Shown here piece by piece: positions 8,972 to 18,023 of a stretch of DNA of 64,000 nt (position 1 is the first letter of the stretch; each line of letters starts with the position of its first letter). Made by a program: the position numbers and the translations under genes. The notes beneath the pieces were generated by a model that ran no database searches, had not been told where the DNA came from, and worked only from the letters and a program-made list of their open reading frames with translations. This DNA comes from Klenkia soli (GTDB lineage Bacteria; Actinomycetota; Actinomycetes; Mycobacteriales; Geodermatophilaceae): the NCBI RefSeq assembly GCF_900103975.1, contig NZ_FNIR01000003.1:62001-126000 (forward strand), given 5' to 3'.

Positions 8972-10402
8972 TCAGCGGACGTCGACGGGGGTGAGCGTGC
9001 CGAGCCGGGCCTCGAGCACCGCACCGAGGTCCAGCAGCCCGGCCTCGTCGAAGCGCCGGCCGAGCACCTGCACGCCGACGGGCAGTCCGCCGGCGGTCCC
9101 GGTCGGCGCGGCGAGGGCGGGGAAGCCCAGGAGGGGGATCGCCATCTGCGACCACTGCGCCGCAGCCTGCCTGCGCGACTCGTCGTGGCCGGTGAGGTCG
9201 GCATCCTGGCGGAAGGCCTGCTCGGTGGACACCGGCATCACCAGGTAGGGCAACCCGTCCATCAGACCGGCCAGCCGGGTGATCAGGGAGCTCCTGCGGG
9301 CGTAGCCCATCATGTAGTCCTCGGTGCTGGGGGCAGTGCCCCACCAGTCCGCTGCTACGGCGTAGACGCCGTCCATCGCGGTGCGCAGGCCGGCACCGCC
9401 CAGGGCGTCCATCATCGGCCGGATCAGCCGGATCTCCTCGATGGCCAGCAGGTACCAGAGCCGGTAGGCCTCGGCGAGCAGGGGCACCTCGACGTCCTCG
9501 ACGGTGTAGCCGCCGTCCCGCAGCGCGGCTGCGGCGTCGTCCAGCGCTCGGTCCACCTCGGGGGTGGGGTCGGCGACCCCGACGCTGCGGACCAGGCCGA
9601 TGCGGCGCGGCCGACGGGCCGGGGTCGGGGTGGCCCCGTGGGCCTGGAAGGCATCCCGGCTGTCGGCGCCGAGCATCGCGGCGTAGGCCAGCCGCAGGTC
9701 CTCGTTGCAGCGGGCCAGCGGGCCCTCGACGGCGAACAGGGTGGCCGACAGCGGGAAGTCCATCCCGTCGGTGCCGGAGGAGGCCAGCCGCCCGGTGGTG
9801 GGGCGCAGGCCGGTGAGCCCGCAGGCGAAGGACGGGTAGCGGATCGAGCCGCCGATGTCGTTGCCGTGCGCCACCGGCACCATCCCGCTGGCCACCGCCG
9901 CGGCGGCGCCGCCGCTGGACCCGCCCGGGGTCCGGTCGGCGTCCCAGGGGTTCAGCGTCCGGCCGTGCAGCTCGTTGTCGGTCACCCACCGGAACGAGAA
10001 CGCCGGCACGTTGCTGCGGCCCACCAGCACCGCGCCGGCCCGTCGCAGGGCGGCCGTGCTCGCCGCGTCGGTGGTGGCCACGTGGTCGGCGTGCGCGACG
10101 ACGCCGCCGGTGTTGGGGTGGCCCACCTCGTCGGTGTTGTCCTTGATCGAGACCGGGACGCCGTGCAGCGGACCCAGGTGCCGGCCGTGGGCCACCATCT
10201 GGTCGGCGACGTCCGCCGAGGCCAGGGCCTCCTCCGCCGAGACCTCGACCAGGGCGTTCAGCACCGGGTTGACCGCCTCGATCCGCTCCAGGCAGCTGGT
10301 CACCGCCTCCCGCGAGGTGATCGTGCGGTCGGCGATGCCGCGGGCGAGGTCGGCGGCGGACCACTGCCAGAGCGGGGTCGTCTCGGGACGGGGCTGGTCC
10401 AT
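8972..10402 (-). CDS. Amidase (amidase-signature family)
   Basis: A 476-residue amidase-signature hydrolase. The Ser-cisSer-Lys triad is visible: Lys in 'VSIKDNTDE', the glycine/serine-rich stretch 'PGGSSGGAAAAVASG', and the nucleophile region 'NDIGGSIRYP'. It would hydrolyse a small amide or aryl-acylamide to acid and ammonia in the cytoplasm. I chose the ATG at 10402, which is preceded by GAGGAG; the frame is open further upstream but that stretch is low-complexity and lies in the divergent promoter. The divergent gene is an ABC solute-binding protein, suggesting that the importer supplies its substrate. Confidence 0.9.
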   Translation of the reverse strand: MDQPRPETTPLWQWSAADLARGIADRTITSREAVTSCLERIEAVNPVLNALVEVSAEEALASADVADQMVAHGRHLGPLHGVPVSIKDNTDEVGHPNTGGVVAHADHVATTDAASTAALRRAGAVLVGRSNVPAFSFRWVTDNELHGRTLNPWDADRTPGGSSGGAAAAVASGMVPVAHGNDIGGSIRYPSFACGLTGLRPTTGRLASSGTDGMDFPLSATLFAVEGPLARCNEDLRLAYAAMLGADSRDAFQAHGATPTPARRPRRIGLVRSVGVADPTPEVDRALDDAAAALRDGGYTVEDVEVPLLAEAYRLWYLLAIEEIRLIRPMMDALGGAGLRTAMDGVYAVAADWWGTAPSTEDYMMGYARRSSLITRLAGLMDGLPYLVMPVSTEQAFRQDADLTGHDESRRQAAAQWSQMAIPLLGFPALAAPTGTAGGLPVGVQVLGRRFDEAGLLDLGAVLEARLGTLTPVDVR

Positions 10403-10595
10403 GGTGGTCTCCTCGGGCGGGCGACGGGCGTCCGCTCCATCCCACGGGGTGTCCCGACGAGGTGGGCCTGGCGATCTGTCACGGGGACGGCGACACTTCC
10501 GACGATCTGCAACCCGTCCGGCGGCACGGTCCCTCCTTGGATGGAGCCAGAACGTGGGCCGTAGGTGGTCCGCCTCCTCGACGAGCGGAGACCCC

Positions 10596-12248
10596 ATGAA
10601 GTCGTCAGTCCCGACCACCCGATCCACCCCCCGCCGGCGGGGCCTGGCGGTCGCCGCCGTGGCGACGGTGGCGACGCTGGCCGCCTGCTCCTCGCCGTCC
10701 TCGGGCGGGGGAGCCGGCAGCGCCTTCGACGCCAAGATCACCACCGACGTCCCGGCGCCGACCACCGACGTCGCCGAGGTGACCTGGAACCTGGCCACCG
10801 GCGAGCCGCCGACGCTGGACCCGGCGCAGTCGGCCCTGGAGAACATCAGCACCGTCGTCGGGAACGTCTGCGAGGGCCTGTTCACCTACGACGCCGACTA
10901 CGGGTTGCAGCCGGCGCTGGCCGAGTCCGTCGACCACCCGGACGACCTGACCTACGTGTTCACCCTCCGCCAGGGCGTCACCTTCTGGGACGGCGCGCCG
11001 GTCACCGCCGAGGACGTCGTCTACAGCATCGACCGGGTGCTGGACCCGGCCAACGCCTCGCCGTGGGCCGCGTGGGCGATCAACCTGCAGTCGGTCGCCG
11101 TCACCTCGCCCGACACCGTCACGGTCACGCTGAACCGGCCCGACCCGCTGGTCGAGGGCGTGTTCGCGCTGCCGGCGTTCGTGGTGGTCGAGAAGGCGTA
11201 CGCCGAGCAGGCCGGCGCCGCGTTCGGCACGGCCGGGGGCGGGCTGATGTGCACCGGGCCCTACGAGCTGGACAGCTGGACCCAGGGCCAGGACATCGTG
11301 CTGACCCGCAACCCGGACTGGTGGAACACCGACGTGACCCCGCGGGTGGACAAGGCGACCTTCACCTTCGTCACCGACCCCTCGGCGCAGATCGCCTCGC
11401 TGCGCAGCGGCGAGACCGACGGCCAGTGGATCATCCCGACCTCGGCCTACGACCAGCTGTCGGAGTCCGGCGACCTGCTGTTCGGCGAGAGCCTGCAGAC
11501 GTCCTTCATCAGCGTCACCGACCTCACCGGGCCGCTGGGCGACCCCGAGGCCCGCGAGGCGCTGCGGGAAGCCGTGGACTACCAGGGCATCAGCCAGTCC
11601 GTGTACCGCGGCACGGCGCAGCCGTTGAAGGCCCTGGTCCCGCCGTCGGCGTACGGCTACTCGACCGACACCTACGAGGCGGCCTACGACGCGCTGCCCG
11701 AGCCGGCCCAGGACCTCGACCGGGTCGCCGAGATCACCGCGGACGACGAGGCCGCGACGCAGCCGGTCACGCTGGCCTACCTGGCGGCCTCCGACGAGGA
11801 CACCCGTTCGGCCACCGCCATCGCCGACGCCGCCAACCAGGGCGGCATGGACGTGCAGCTCAAGCCGCTGTCGCCGCCGGAGTTCGGGGCCTTCTTCACC
11901 TCGCCGGACTCCCGGCAGGGTGTCGACGCGCTGCTCTCGACCGGCTACCTGGACACCCCGGAACCGCTGACCTACTACCAGTTCTTCGCCACCGGGTCCT
12001 TCTACAACTTCGGGGGCTGGAGCAACGCCGACTACGACGCCCTCATCGCGCAGGCGCAGACCACCACCGACGACGACGAGCGGGCCGACCTGGTCACCCG
12101 GGCGCAGGCGATCATCCTGGACGCCGGCGTGGTCATGCCGGTGGTGCAGCCCGACACCTCGGTCTACCACGGCAGCGACCTGACCGGTCTGGTCCCGCGG
12201 CAGAGCTACTTCTACACGCCCTGGCTGACCCAGCTCGGCGGCGTCTGA
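10596..12248 (+). CDS. ABC transporter solute-binding lipoprotein, family 5 (Dpp/Opp type)
   Basis: A 550-residue peptide/nickel/oligopeptide-type binding protein. Arg-rich residues 9-15 and a hydrophobic stretch lead to a lipobox 'TLAAC' with Cys31 as the lipidation site, so it is anchored outside the membrane. 'TLDPAQSALENISTVVGNVC' and 'QGVTFWDGAPVTAEDVVYS' are characteristic SBP_bac_5 segments. It starts the importer operon; the permeases and ATPases follow with very short gaps or overlaps. The ATG at 10596 was chosen because it precedes the signal sequence directly. Confidence 0.92.
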   Translation: MKSSVPTTRSTPRRRGLAVAAVATVATLAACSSPSSGGGAGSAFDAKITTDVPAPTTDVAEVTWNLATGEPPTLDPAQSALENISTVVGNVCEGLFTYDADYGLQPALAESVDHPDDLTYVFTLRQGVTFWDGAPVTAEDVVYSIDRVLDPANASPWAAWAINLQSVAVTSPDTVTVTLNRPDPLVEGVFALPAFVVVEKAYAEQAGAAFGTAGGGLMCTGPYELDSWTQGQDIVLTRNPDWWNTDVTPRVDKATFTFVTDPSAQIASLRSGETDGQWIIPTSAYDQLSESGDLLFGESLQTSFISVTDLTGPLGDPEAREALREAVDYQGISQSVYRGTAQPLKALVPPSAYGYSTDTYEAAYDALPEPAQDLDRVAEITADDEAATQPVTLAYLAASDEDTRSATAIADAANQGGMDVQLKPLSPPEFGAFFTSPDSRQGVDALLSTGYLDTPEPLTYYQFFATGSFYNFGGWSNADYDALIAQAQTTTDDDERADLVTRAQAIILDAGVVMPVVQPDTSVYHGSDLTGLVPRQSYFYTPWLTQLGGV

Positions 12249-12275
12249 GCCCGGCCACCAGAGCGGGAGGGGGTG

Positions 12276-13238
12276 ATGACGGTGCGCGCAGGGACGACCC
12301 GATGGGTGCTGGGCCGGCTGGCCGGGGCATCGGGGACGGTGGTCGTCGCCTCGGTGGTGGTCTACGCAGCCCTCCAGCTGGTGCCCGGCGATCCGCTGGC
12401 CACCCTCACCGGCGGCAAGCGGCTCACCGAGAGCCAGCTGGACGTGCTGCGGCAGACCTACGGCCTGGACAAGGGGTTCGTGGCCGGCTACCTGGACTGG
12501 GCGGGCCACGTCGCCCGGTTCGACCTGGGCACCTCCTCGGTCTACCAGGACAGCGTGAACTCCCTGCTGGCCAGCCGGCTGCCGGTCTCGCTCGCGCTCA
12601 TCGGCTACGCCGCGGTGGTCACCGTCGTCCTCGGGCTCGGCGTCGCGGTGGTCTCGGCGGTCGCCGGCCGACGGACGGCGACCCTGGCCACCGTCCTCAC
12701 CAGCGGCGCCGCGGCCACCCCGCCGTTCGTGGCGGTGATCGTGCTGCTGGCGGTGTTCTCCGTCGGTCTGGGCTGGTTCCCGGTGACCGGGGCCGGCAGC
12801 GGGTTCCTGGACCGGGTCTGGCACCTGACCCTGCCTGCCGTCGCCATGGCGATCGCGGCGTTCGGCGTGCTGGCCCGGGTCGGCCAGGCGGCCTTCGCCG
12901 ACCAGCTGCGCCGCGAGCACGTCGAGGTGGCCCGCAGCCGGGGCGTGGGGCGGGCGGCGGTGCTCCGGCGGCACGTGGTGCGGAACTCGCTCGGGCCGGT
13001 GGTCACGGTCGTCGGGCTGCTGCTGGCGAGCCTGTTCGTGGGCACCGCGGTGGTCGAGACCGCCTTCGGCATCAACGGCATCGGGGCCTTCCTGGTCAGC
13101 TCGGTGTCCCGGCAGGACTTCCCGGTGGTGCAGGCCGTGTCGCTGCTCGCCGTCGTCGTGTTCGTCGTGATCAGCACGGCCGTCGACCTGCTGCTGCCGG
13201 TCCTGGACCCCCAGCTGCGGCCGGCGGTGACCCGGTGA
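12276..13238 (+). CDS. ABC transporter permease, DppB-like
   Basis: An inner-membrane permease of about 320 residues with six hydrophobic helices. The N-terminal TM is followed by the DppB-type periplasmic stretch 'LVPGDPLATLTGGKRLTE'. The EAA coupling loop reads 'VARSRGVGRAAVLRRHVVRN'. GTG at 12273 and ATG at 12276 are adjacent; I favour the ATG, with GGGAGGGGG upstream. It pairs with the next gene to form the translocation pore. Its stop overlaps the next start. Confidence 0.92.
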   Translation: MTVRAGTTRWVLGRLAGASGTVVVASVVVYAALQLVPGDPLATLTGGKRLTESQLDVLRQTYGLDKGFVAGYLDWAGHVARFDLGTSSVYQDSVNSLLASRLPVSLALIGYAAVVTVVLGLGVAVVSAVAGRRTATLATVLTSGAAATPPFVAVIVLLAVFSVGLGWFPVTGAGSGFLDRVWHLTLPAVAMAIAAFGVLARVGQAAFADQLRREHVEVARSRGVGRAAVLRRHVVRNSLGPVVTVVGLLLASLFVGTAVVETAFGINGIGAFLVSSVSRQDFPVVQAVSLLAVVVFVVISTAVDLLLPVLDPQLRPAVTR

Positions 13239-14104
13239 CCCTCACCGTCCCCGCGCTGCGCGCCCGCCGGGTGCGGCGGAACCGCCGCGGCCCGGTGGCC
13301 GTCGTCGGCGCCGCCGTCTTCCTGGCAGTGGTGGTGGTCGCCGCGGTCGCGGCGCCCCTGCTCGCGCCCTACTCGCCGGACGCGACCAGCCTGCTGGACT
13401 CGCTGCTGCCGCCCGGGTCGCCCGGGCACCTGCTGGGCACCGACTCGACCGGCCGCGACGTGCTCTCGCGGTTGCTGTACGGCGCCCGGCTGTCGCTGCT
13501 GGCCCCGCTCGGGGTCGTGCTGGCCTCCACCGTGCTGGGGGTGGCCGTCGGGCTGGTCGCTGCCCGAGGTCCGCGCTGGGCCGACCTCCTGCTGTCCCGC
13601 ACCATGGACATCGCGTTCGCCTTCCCCAGCCTGCTGCTCGCGATGCTCGCCGTCGCGGTGTTCGGGGCCGGTCTCGCCGCCCCGATGGTGGCGCTGTCGA
13701 TCGCCTACACGCCCTTCGTCGGCCGGGTGGTGCGCAGCCTCGCGGTGCAGGAGGGCTCCCGGGCCTACGTGGAGAGCTACGCCGTGATGGGCTTCAGCAC
13801 CACCTGGGTGACGCTGCGGCACCTGCTGCCCAACCTGGCACCGGCGCTCGCCGCGCAGGCCGCGCTCGCCTTCGGGTACGCGCTGATCGACCTGGCCACG
13901 CTGTCCTTCCTGGGCCTGGGTGTGCGGCCGCCGGAGTCGGACTGGGGCTCGATGATCGCCCAGGCGCAGCCCGCGATCCTGCAGGGTCTGCCGGCCAGCG
14001 CGATCGTCCCCGGCGTCACGGTCCTGCTGACCGTGATCGCGGTCAACCTGCTCGGGGAGCACCTCGGCAGCTCCGTCGGCCGCACCGATCGGGAGCGCGC
14101 ATGA
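13235..14104 (+). CDS. ABC transporter permease, DppC-like
   Basis: The second permease, 289 residues. It has the DppC hallmark 'LGTDSTGRDVLSRLLYGAR' (residues about 68-86) after the first helix, and the EAA loop region 'ESYAVMGFSTTWVTLRHLLP'. It starts at the GTG at 13235 in a GTGA overlap with the first permease, and its own stop overlaps the ATG of the first ATPase, so translation is coupled through the operon. Confidence 0.92.
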   Translation: MTLTVPALRARRVRRNRRGPVAVVGAAVFLAVVVVAAVAAPLLAPYSPDATSLLDSLLPPGSPGHLLGTDSTGRDVLSRLLYGARLSLLAPLGVVLASTVLGVAVGLVAARGPRWADLLLSRTMDIAFAFPSLLLAMLAVAVFGAGLAAPMVALSIAYTPFVGRVVRSLAVQEGSRAYVESYAVMGFSTTWVTLRHLLPNLAPALAAQAALAFGYALIDLATLSFLGLGVRPPESDWGSMIAQAQPAILQGLPASAIVPGVTVLLTVIAVNLLGEHLGSSVGRTDRERA

Positions 14105-15087
14105 CCACCACCGTCGACCCGCGGCCGGTCCTGGAGGTCGAGGGCCTGTCGCTGTCCGTGCCCGGGCACGACGGTCCGGTGCCGCTGCTGGCCGACGTCG
14201 GGCTCGTCGTCCGGCCCGGGGAGACCGTCGGGTTGGTGGGGGAGTCCGGTTCGGGCAAGTCCCTCACCATCCGGACCGCGCTGGGCCTGACCCCGCGCCG
14301 GGCGCGGACCGCCGGGCGGGTCACGGTCGACGGGCTCGACGTGCTGTCCGCCGGACGGGGCGAGCTCCGCGAGCTGCGGCGGCACACCGCGGCCATGGTG
14401 TTCCAGGACCCACGGGCCTCGGTCAACGGCTCCCGCACCATCGGCGCGCACCTGGTCGAGGGGCTGCGGGCCGGCGGTGTCGACCGTCGGCAGGCACGAG
14501 CCCGCGCCGTCGAGCTGCTGGAGCGGGTCGGCATCCGGGAACCGGCGCGGGCGATGCGCCGGCACCCCGGGGAGTTCTCCGGCGGCATGCTGCAGCGGGT
14601 GGTCATCGCCGGCGCGCTGTCGACCAACCCCCGTCTGCTGCTGGCCGACGAGCCGACCACCGCGCTGGACGTGACCACCCAGGCCGAGGTCGTCTCCCTG
14701 CTGACCTCGATGCAGGCGGAGGCCGGCATGGGCATGGTCTTCGTGACCCACGACCTCACCCTGGCCGCCGCGGTCTGCGACCGGGTGGTGGTGATGTACG
14801 CCGGCCGGGTCGTCGAGGTCGCCGCCGGGGACGAGCTCTTCCGGTCCCCGGCCCACCCGTACACCGCGGCCCTGCTCGACGCCCACCCCGGACTGCACGG
14901 CCCCCGGGCGGCGCTGCGGGCCGTCCCCGGGCGGCCGCTGGCGCTGGCCGAGACGCCGTCGGGCTGCTCGTTCCGGGACCGCTGCACCGAGGCGGACGAC
15001 GCGTGCGCCGAGGAGGTGCCGGCGCTGCGCCGGCACGGCGGGTCCGACGCGGCCTGCCTGCGACCGGGACGGGAGGCGTGGGCATGA
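14101..15087 (+). CDS. ABC transporter ATP-binding protein, DppD-like
   Basis: A 328-residue ATPase with Walker A 'GESGSGKS', Q-loop 'MVFQDPRASVN', signature 'FSGGMLQRV', Walker B 'LLLADEPTTALD' and the switch His in 'VFVTHDL'. The C-terminal oligopeptide/dipeptide extension carries a Cys-rich 'GCSFRDRC' motif of the kind that binds an iron-sulfur cluster in some family members. It overlaps both neighbours by four bases. Confidence 0.93.
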   Translation: MTTTVDPRPVLEVEGLSLSVPGHDGPVPLLADVGLVVRPGETVGLVGESGSGKSLTIRTALGLTPRRARTAGRVTVDGLDVLSAGRGELRELRRHTAAMVFQDPRASVNGSRTIGAHLVEGLRAGGVDRRQARARAVELLERVGIREPARAMRRHPGEFSGGMLQRVVIAGALSTNPRLLLADEPTTALDVTTQAEVVSLLTSMQAEAGMGMVFVTHDLTLAAAVCDRVVVMYAGRVVEVAAGDELFRSPAHPYTAALLDAHPGLHGPRAALRAVPGRPLALAETPSGCSFRDRCTEADDACAEEVPALRRHGGSDAACLRPGREAWA

Positions 15088-15911
15088 GCGGCACGGAGAC
15101 GGGCCCGGTGCTGCAGGTAACCGGGTTGCGGAAGACCTACGGCTCGGCCGTCGCCATCGACGGCGTGGACTTCACCCTCGAGCGGGGTGGCTCGCTGGGG
15201 ATCGTGGGGGAGTCCGGCTCGGGCAAGACGACGACCGCGCGGATCCTGGTCGGCCTGGAGCGGGCGACCGCCGGTCAGGTGCTGCTGGACGGCGAGGACG
15301 TCACCACGCCCTCCCGCCGCGACCGACGTCGTCGCGCCCGCAGCATCCAGATGATCTTCCAGGACCCCTACCTGTCCTTCGACCCGCGGCTGACCGTCGA
15401 GGAGTCGATCGCCGAACCGCTGCGCCTGCACGGGCACGGCGACCGGGCCCGCATCCGCGCGACCGTGGCCACGCTCTGCGACCAGGTCGGGCTCAGCACC
15501 CGCAACGCCGCCGCGCTGCCCCGCGACCTCTCCGGCGGGCAGCGCCAGCGGGCCGCGATCGCCCGCGCGCTGGGCATCGAGCCCCGGGTGCTGGTGCTGG
15601 ACGAGGCCGTCGCGGCCCTCGACGTCTCCATCCAGGCGCAGGTGCTCACCCTGCTGGACCGGATCCGCCGCGACACCGGGGTGTCCTACGTGTTCGTCAG
15701 CCACGACCTCGCCGTCGTCCGGTACGCCACCGACACCGTGCTGGTGATGCGGCACGGCGCGGTGGTGGAGGAGGGCGGGACCGAGCAGGTGCTCAGCGCT
15801 CCGCGGCACCCCTACACGCAGCTGCTGCTGGCGTCGGTCCCGGCGCCGGGCTGGGACCCGGCGGCGGTCGCCGCGGCCAACCGGGCCCTGGCACCCGCCG
15901 ACCGCGGCTGA
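15084..15911 (+). CDS. ABC transporter ATP-binding protein, DppF-like
   Basis: The second ATPase, 275 residues: Walker A 'GESGSGKTT', Q-loop 'MIFQDPYLSFDP', signature 'LSGGQRQRAAIARAL', switch His in 'VFVSHDL'. Walker B reads 'LVLDEAVAALD' rather than the usual DEPTSALD, a mild variant that keeps the catalytic Glu. The ATG at 15084 gives an ATGA overlap; an in-frame upstream start would run far into the previous gene. It lacks the long C-terminal tail of its partner. Confidence 0.92.
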   Translation: MSGTETGPVLQVTGLRKTYGSAVAIDGVDFTLERGGSLGIVGESGSGKTTTARILVGLERATAGQVLLDGEDVTTPSRRDRRRRARSIQMIFQDPYLSFDPRLTVEESIAEPLRLHGHGDRARIRATVATLCDQVGLSTRNAAALPRDLSGGQRQRAAIARALGIEPRVLVLDEAVAALDVSIQAQVLTLLDRIRRDTGVSYVFVSHDLAVVRYATDTVLVMRHGAVVEEGGTEQVLSAPRHPYTQLLLASVPAPGWDPAAVAAANRALAPADRG

Positions 15912-15933
15912 CCCCACCACGCAGAGGAGCACC

Positions 15934-17562
15934 GTGCAGATCGACGTCCTGACCCCCGGCCCCGTCCCGGCCGACGCGACCGAGGTCGCCGTCCCCATGC
16001 GGGACGGCGTGCAGCTGGCCGCCGACCTGTACCGCGCCGGGCCCGGCGCGCACCCCGTCGTCGTCGTACGGCTGCCCTACGACAAGGACGGCGAGTACTG
16101 CCACATGGCCGAGGTGGCGCGGCACGCGAACGCCAGGGGCTACACGGTGCTGGTGCAGGACGTCCGCGGGAAGTTCCGCTCCGGCGGGGTCACCGAGTTC
16201 GGCGTGCACGAGGTGGACGACGGTCACGACACCGTCGCCTGGACCGCCGACCAGCCGTGGTGCGACGGCCGGGTGCTGGCCTGGGGAGACTCCTACTTCG
16301 GGATGACCACGCTCGCGGCTGCGGCGGCCGGGCACCCCGCGCTGCGGGCGATCGCCCCCCGGCTGACCGGCACGCTGCTGTCCCGGGAGGTGGTGCACCC
16401 CGGCGGCCTCCCGGACGTCGAGGCCACGGCGCGGACGCTGTACCTCTCCTCCTGGTACCTGGACCGCGACGCCTACGAGTGGCCGGTGGACTGGACCGTC
16501 CGGCCGCTCCGCGCACCCTTCGACGCGTTCTTCGCGGCCGTCGGACGACGGTCGGCCGGCTACGACGCCGAGCGCGGCCGCACCGGCGTCGTCTTCGCCG
16601 GGCCCTCGATCGAGCAGCTGCTCGCGGCACCGCCGGTGCCCGTGCTGTTCACCGTCGGGCTGTTCGACAACTGCGCGCACTACTCCTGGCACGACCTCCG
16701 CCGCCTGCTGGCCGACCCCGCCTGGGCCCCGGCGGTCCGGATCCGGCTGGATGCCCTCGACCACGAGAACAACCACGTCGACGACCCGGCCGGGGCCGAC
16801 TTCGACGTCGCCCGGGTGCTCGACCCCGCGCTGGACTTCTTCGACGACGTGCTGGGCGGCGGCCCGCTCGCCACCCCGCGGGTCCGGTACGAGGTCGTGC
16901 ACGGGCCGACGCTGACCGCGGATGCGTGGCCGCCGGCCGACACCGAGCCCCGACGGCTCTGGCTGGCCCGGGGCGGCGCCGGGCCGTCGCTGCAGGAGCA
17001 CCCCGGTCTGCCGGCCGAGCTGTCCTGGCGGCACGACCCGGAACACCTGGTGCCCTCTGCCGCGCCGGACCCGTTCGCCCGCCTCGTGCTGCACCCCGAC
17101 CTGGCCGCCGTCGCGGTGCGGCCCGACGTGCTGCACCTGCCCGGCGAGCCGGTGCGCGAGCCGGTGGACCTGGTCGGCCCGGCCCGGCTGGAGGTCGCGC
17201 TGGCGACGACGTCGGTCAGCACCGACCTGTTCGCGCGGCTGCTGGACGTCGCCCCGGACGGCAGCCATGCGCTGCTCATGAAGACCCAGGTCCACCTCGC
17301 CGGTGACCGCTCCGAGGGGCCGGTGCAGCTGGACCTGCTGTCCCTGTCCCACCGGCTGCGGCCGGGGCACCGGATCGCCGTCCAGCTCATGAGCAGCGAC
17401 GTCCCCGACTACGTGCCCGACCCGGGTGACGGCTCCGACCCCTGGGAGGCGACCACGTCGCTGCCCTCGGCCCAGACCGTGCTGCTGGGCGATCCCGGCG
17501 GCAGCGTCCTGCACCTCACCGTCCGCACCCCGCTGATCGACGACACCCAGGAGACCCCGTGA
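15934..17562 (+). CDS. CocE/NonD-family hydrolase (X-Pro dipeptidyl-peptidase-like)
   Basis: A 542-residue serine hydrolase of the S15/CocE group. The alpha/beta domain contains the oxyanion region 'VVRLPYDKDGE', the nucleophile elbow 'AWGDSYFG', and later Asp/His candidates around 'VGLFDN' and 'LDHENNH'. The C-terminal third is the beta-sandwich PepX_C domain. Family members cleave acyl esters, amides or X-Pro peptides. The GTG at 15934 follows a good GAGGAGCACC site 22 bp after the ATPase gene, so it probably belongs to the importer operon and processes the imported compound. Confidence 0.85.
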   Translation: MQIDVLTPGPVPADATEVAVPMRDGVQLAADLYRAGPGAHPVVVVRLPYDKDGEYCHMAEVARHANARGYTVLVQDVRGKFRSGGVTEFGVHEVDDGHDTVAWTADQPWCDGRVLAWGDSYFGMTTLAAAAAGHPALRAIAPRLTGTLLSREVVHPGGLPDVEATARTLYLSSWYLDRDAYEWPVDWTVRPLRAPFDAFFAAVGRRSAGYDAERGRTGVVFAGPSIEQLLAAPPVPVLFTVGLFDNCAHYSWHDLRRLLADPAWAPAVRIRLDALDHENNHVDDPAGADFDVARVLDPALDFFDDVLGGGPLATPRVRYEVVHGPTLTADAWPPADTEPRRLWLARGGAGPSLQEHPGLPAELSWRHDPEHLVPSAAPDPFARLVLHPDLAAVAVRPDVLHLPGEPVREPVDLVGPARLEVALATTSVSTDLFARLLDVAPDGSHALLMKTQVHLAGDRSEGPVQLDLLSLSHRLRPGHRIAVQLMSSDVPDYVPDPGDGSDPWEATTSLPSAQTVLLGDPGGSVLHLTVRTPLIDDTQETP

Positions 17563-18023
17563 CGCAGCGCCCCGAACCCCGGCTCACCTTCGCCTTCGAG
17601 GCGAAGGTCGAGATCGCCCCGTCCCTCCGGATCGGCCGGGGGGAGCACGAGGAGGTCTGGTTCACCCCGATCACCGGCGGCACCGTCGAGGGTCCCCGGC
17701 TCACCGGTCGCGTGCTGCCGTACGGCGGCGACTGGTCGACCACCCGCGCGGGGGAGACCACCCTGGACGCCCGCTACCTGCTCGAGGCATCCGACGGCGC
17801 CGTCATCGACATCCTCAACGTGGGGTTCTGGCGCGCCGACCCCGAGGTCGACGCCCGGGTCGAGGCCGGCGAGGACGTCGACGAGTCCGAGTACTACTAC
17901 CGGACCTCGCCCCGGTTCCAGACCGACGCCGCCGTCCACGCCTGGCTGACCCGGTCGGTGTTCGTGGGCATGGCCCGGGGCGAGGAGGGCAAGGTCTGCA
18001 TCCGGTTCTTCGAGCTGGCCTGA
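17559..18023 (+). CDS. DUF3237 domain protein
   Basis: A 154-residue protein matching DUF3237 along its whole length ('GGTVEGPRLTGRVLPYGGDW', 'YLLEASDGAVIDILNVG', 'YYRTSPRFQTD', 'FVGMARGEEGKVCIRFFEL'). The biochemical role of the family is not established; it is a small beta-barrel often found in catabolic clusters. It overlaps the hydrolase stop by four bases and therefore ends the importer/hydrolase operon. Its last 127 bases are also coding, on the opposite strand, for the tail of the PucR regulator. Confidence 0.85.
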   Translation: MTQRPEPRLTFAFEAKVEIAPSLRIGRGEHEEVWFTPITGGTVEGPRLTGRVLPYGGDWSTTRAGETTLDARYLLEASDGAVIDILNVGFWRADPEVDARVEAGEDVDESEYYYRTSPRFQTDAAVHAWLTRSVFVGMARGEEGKVCIRFFELA

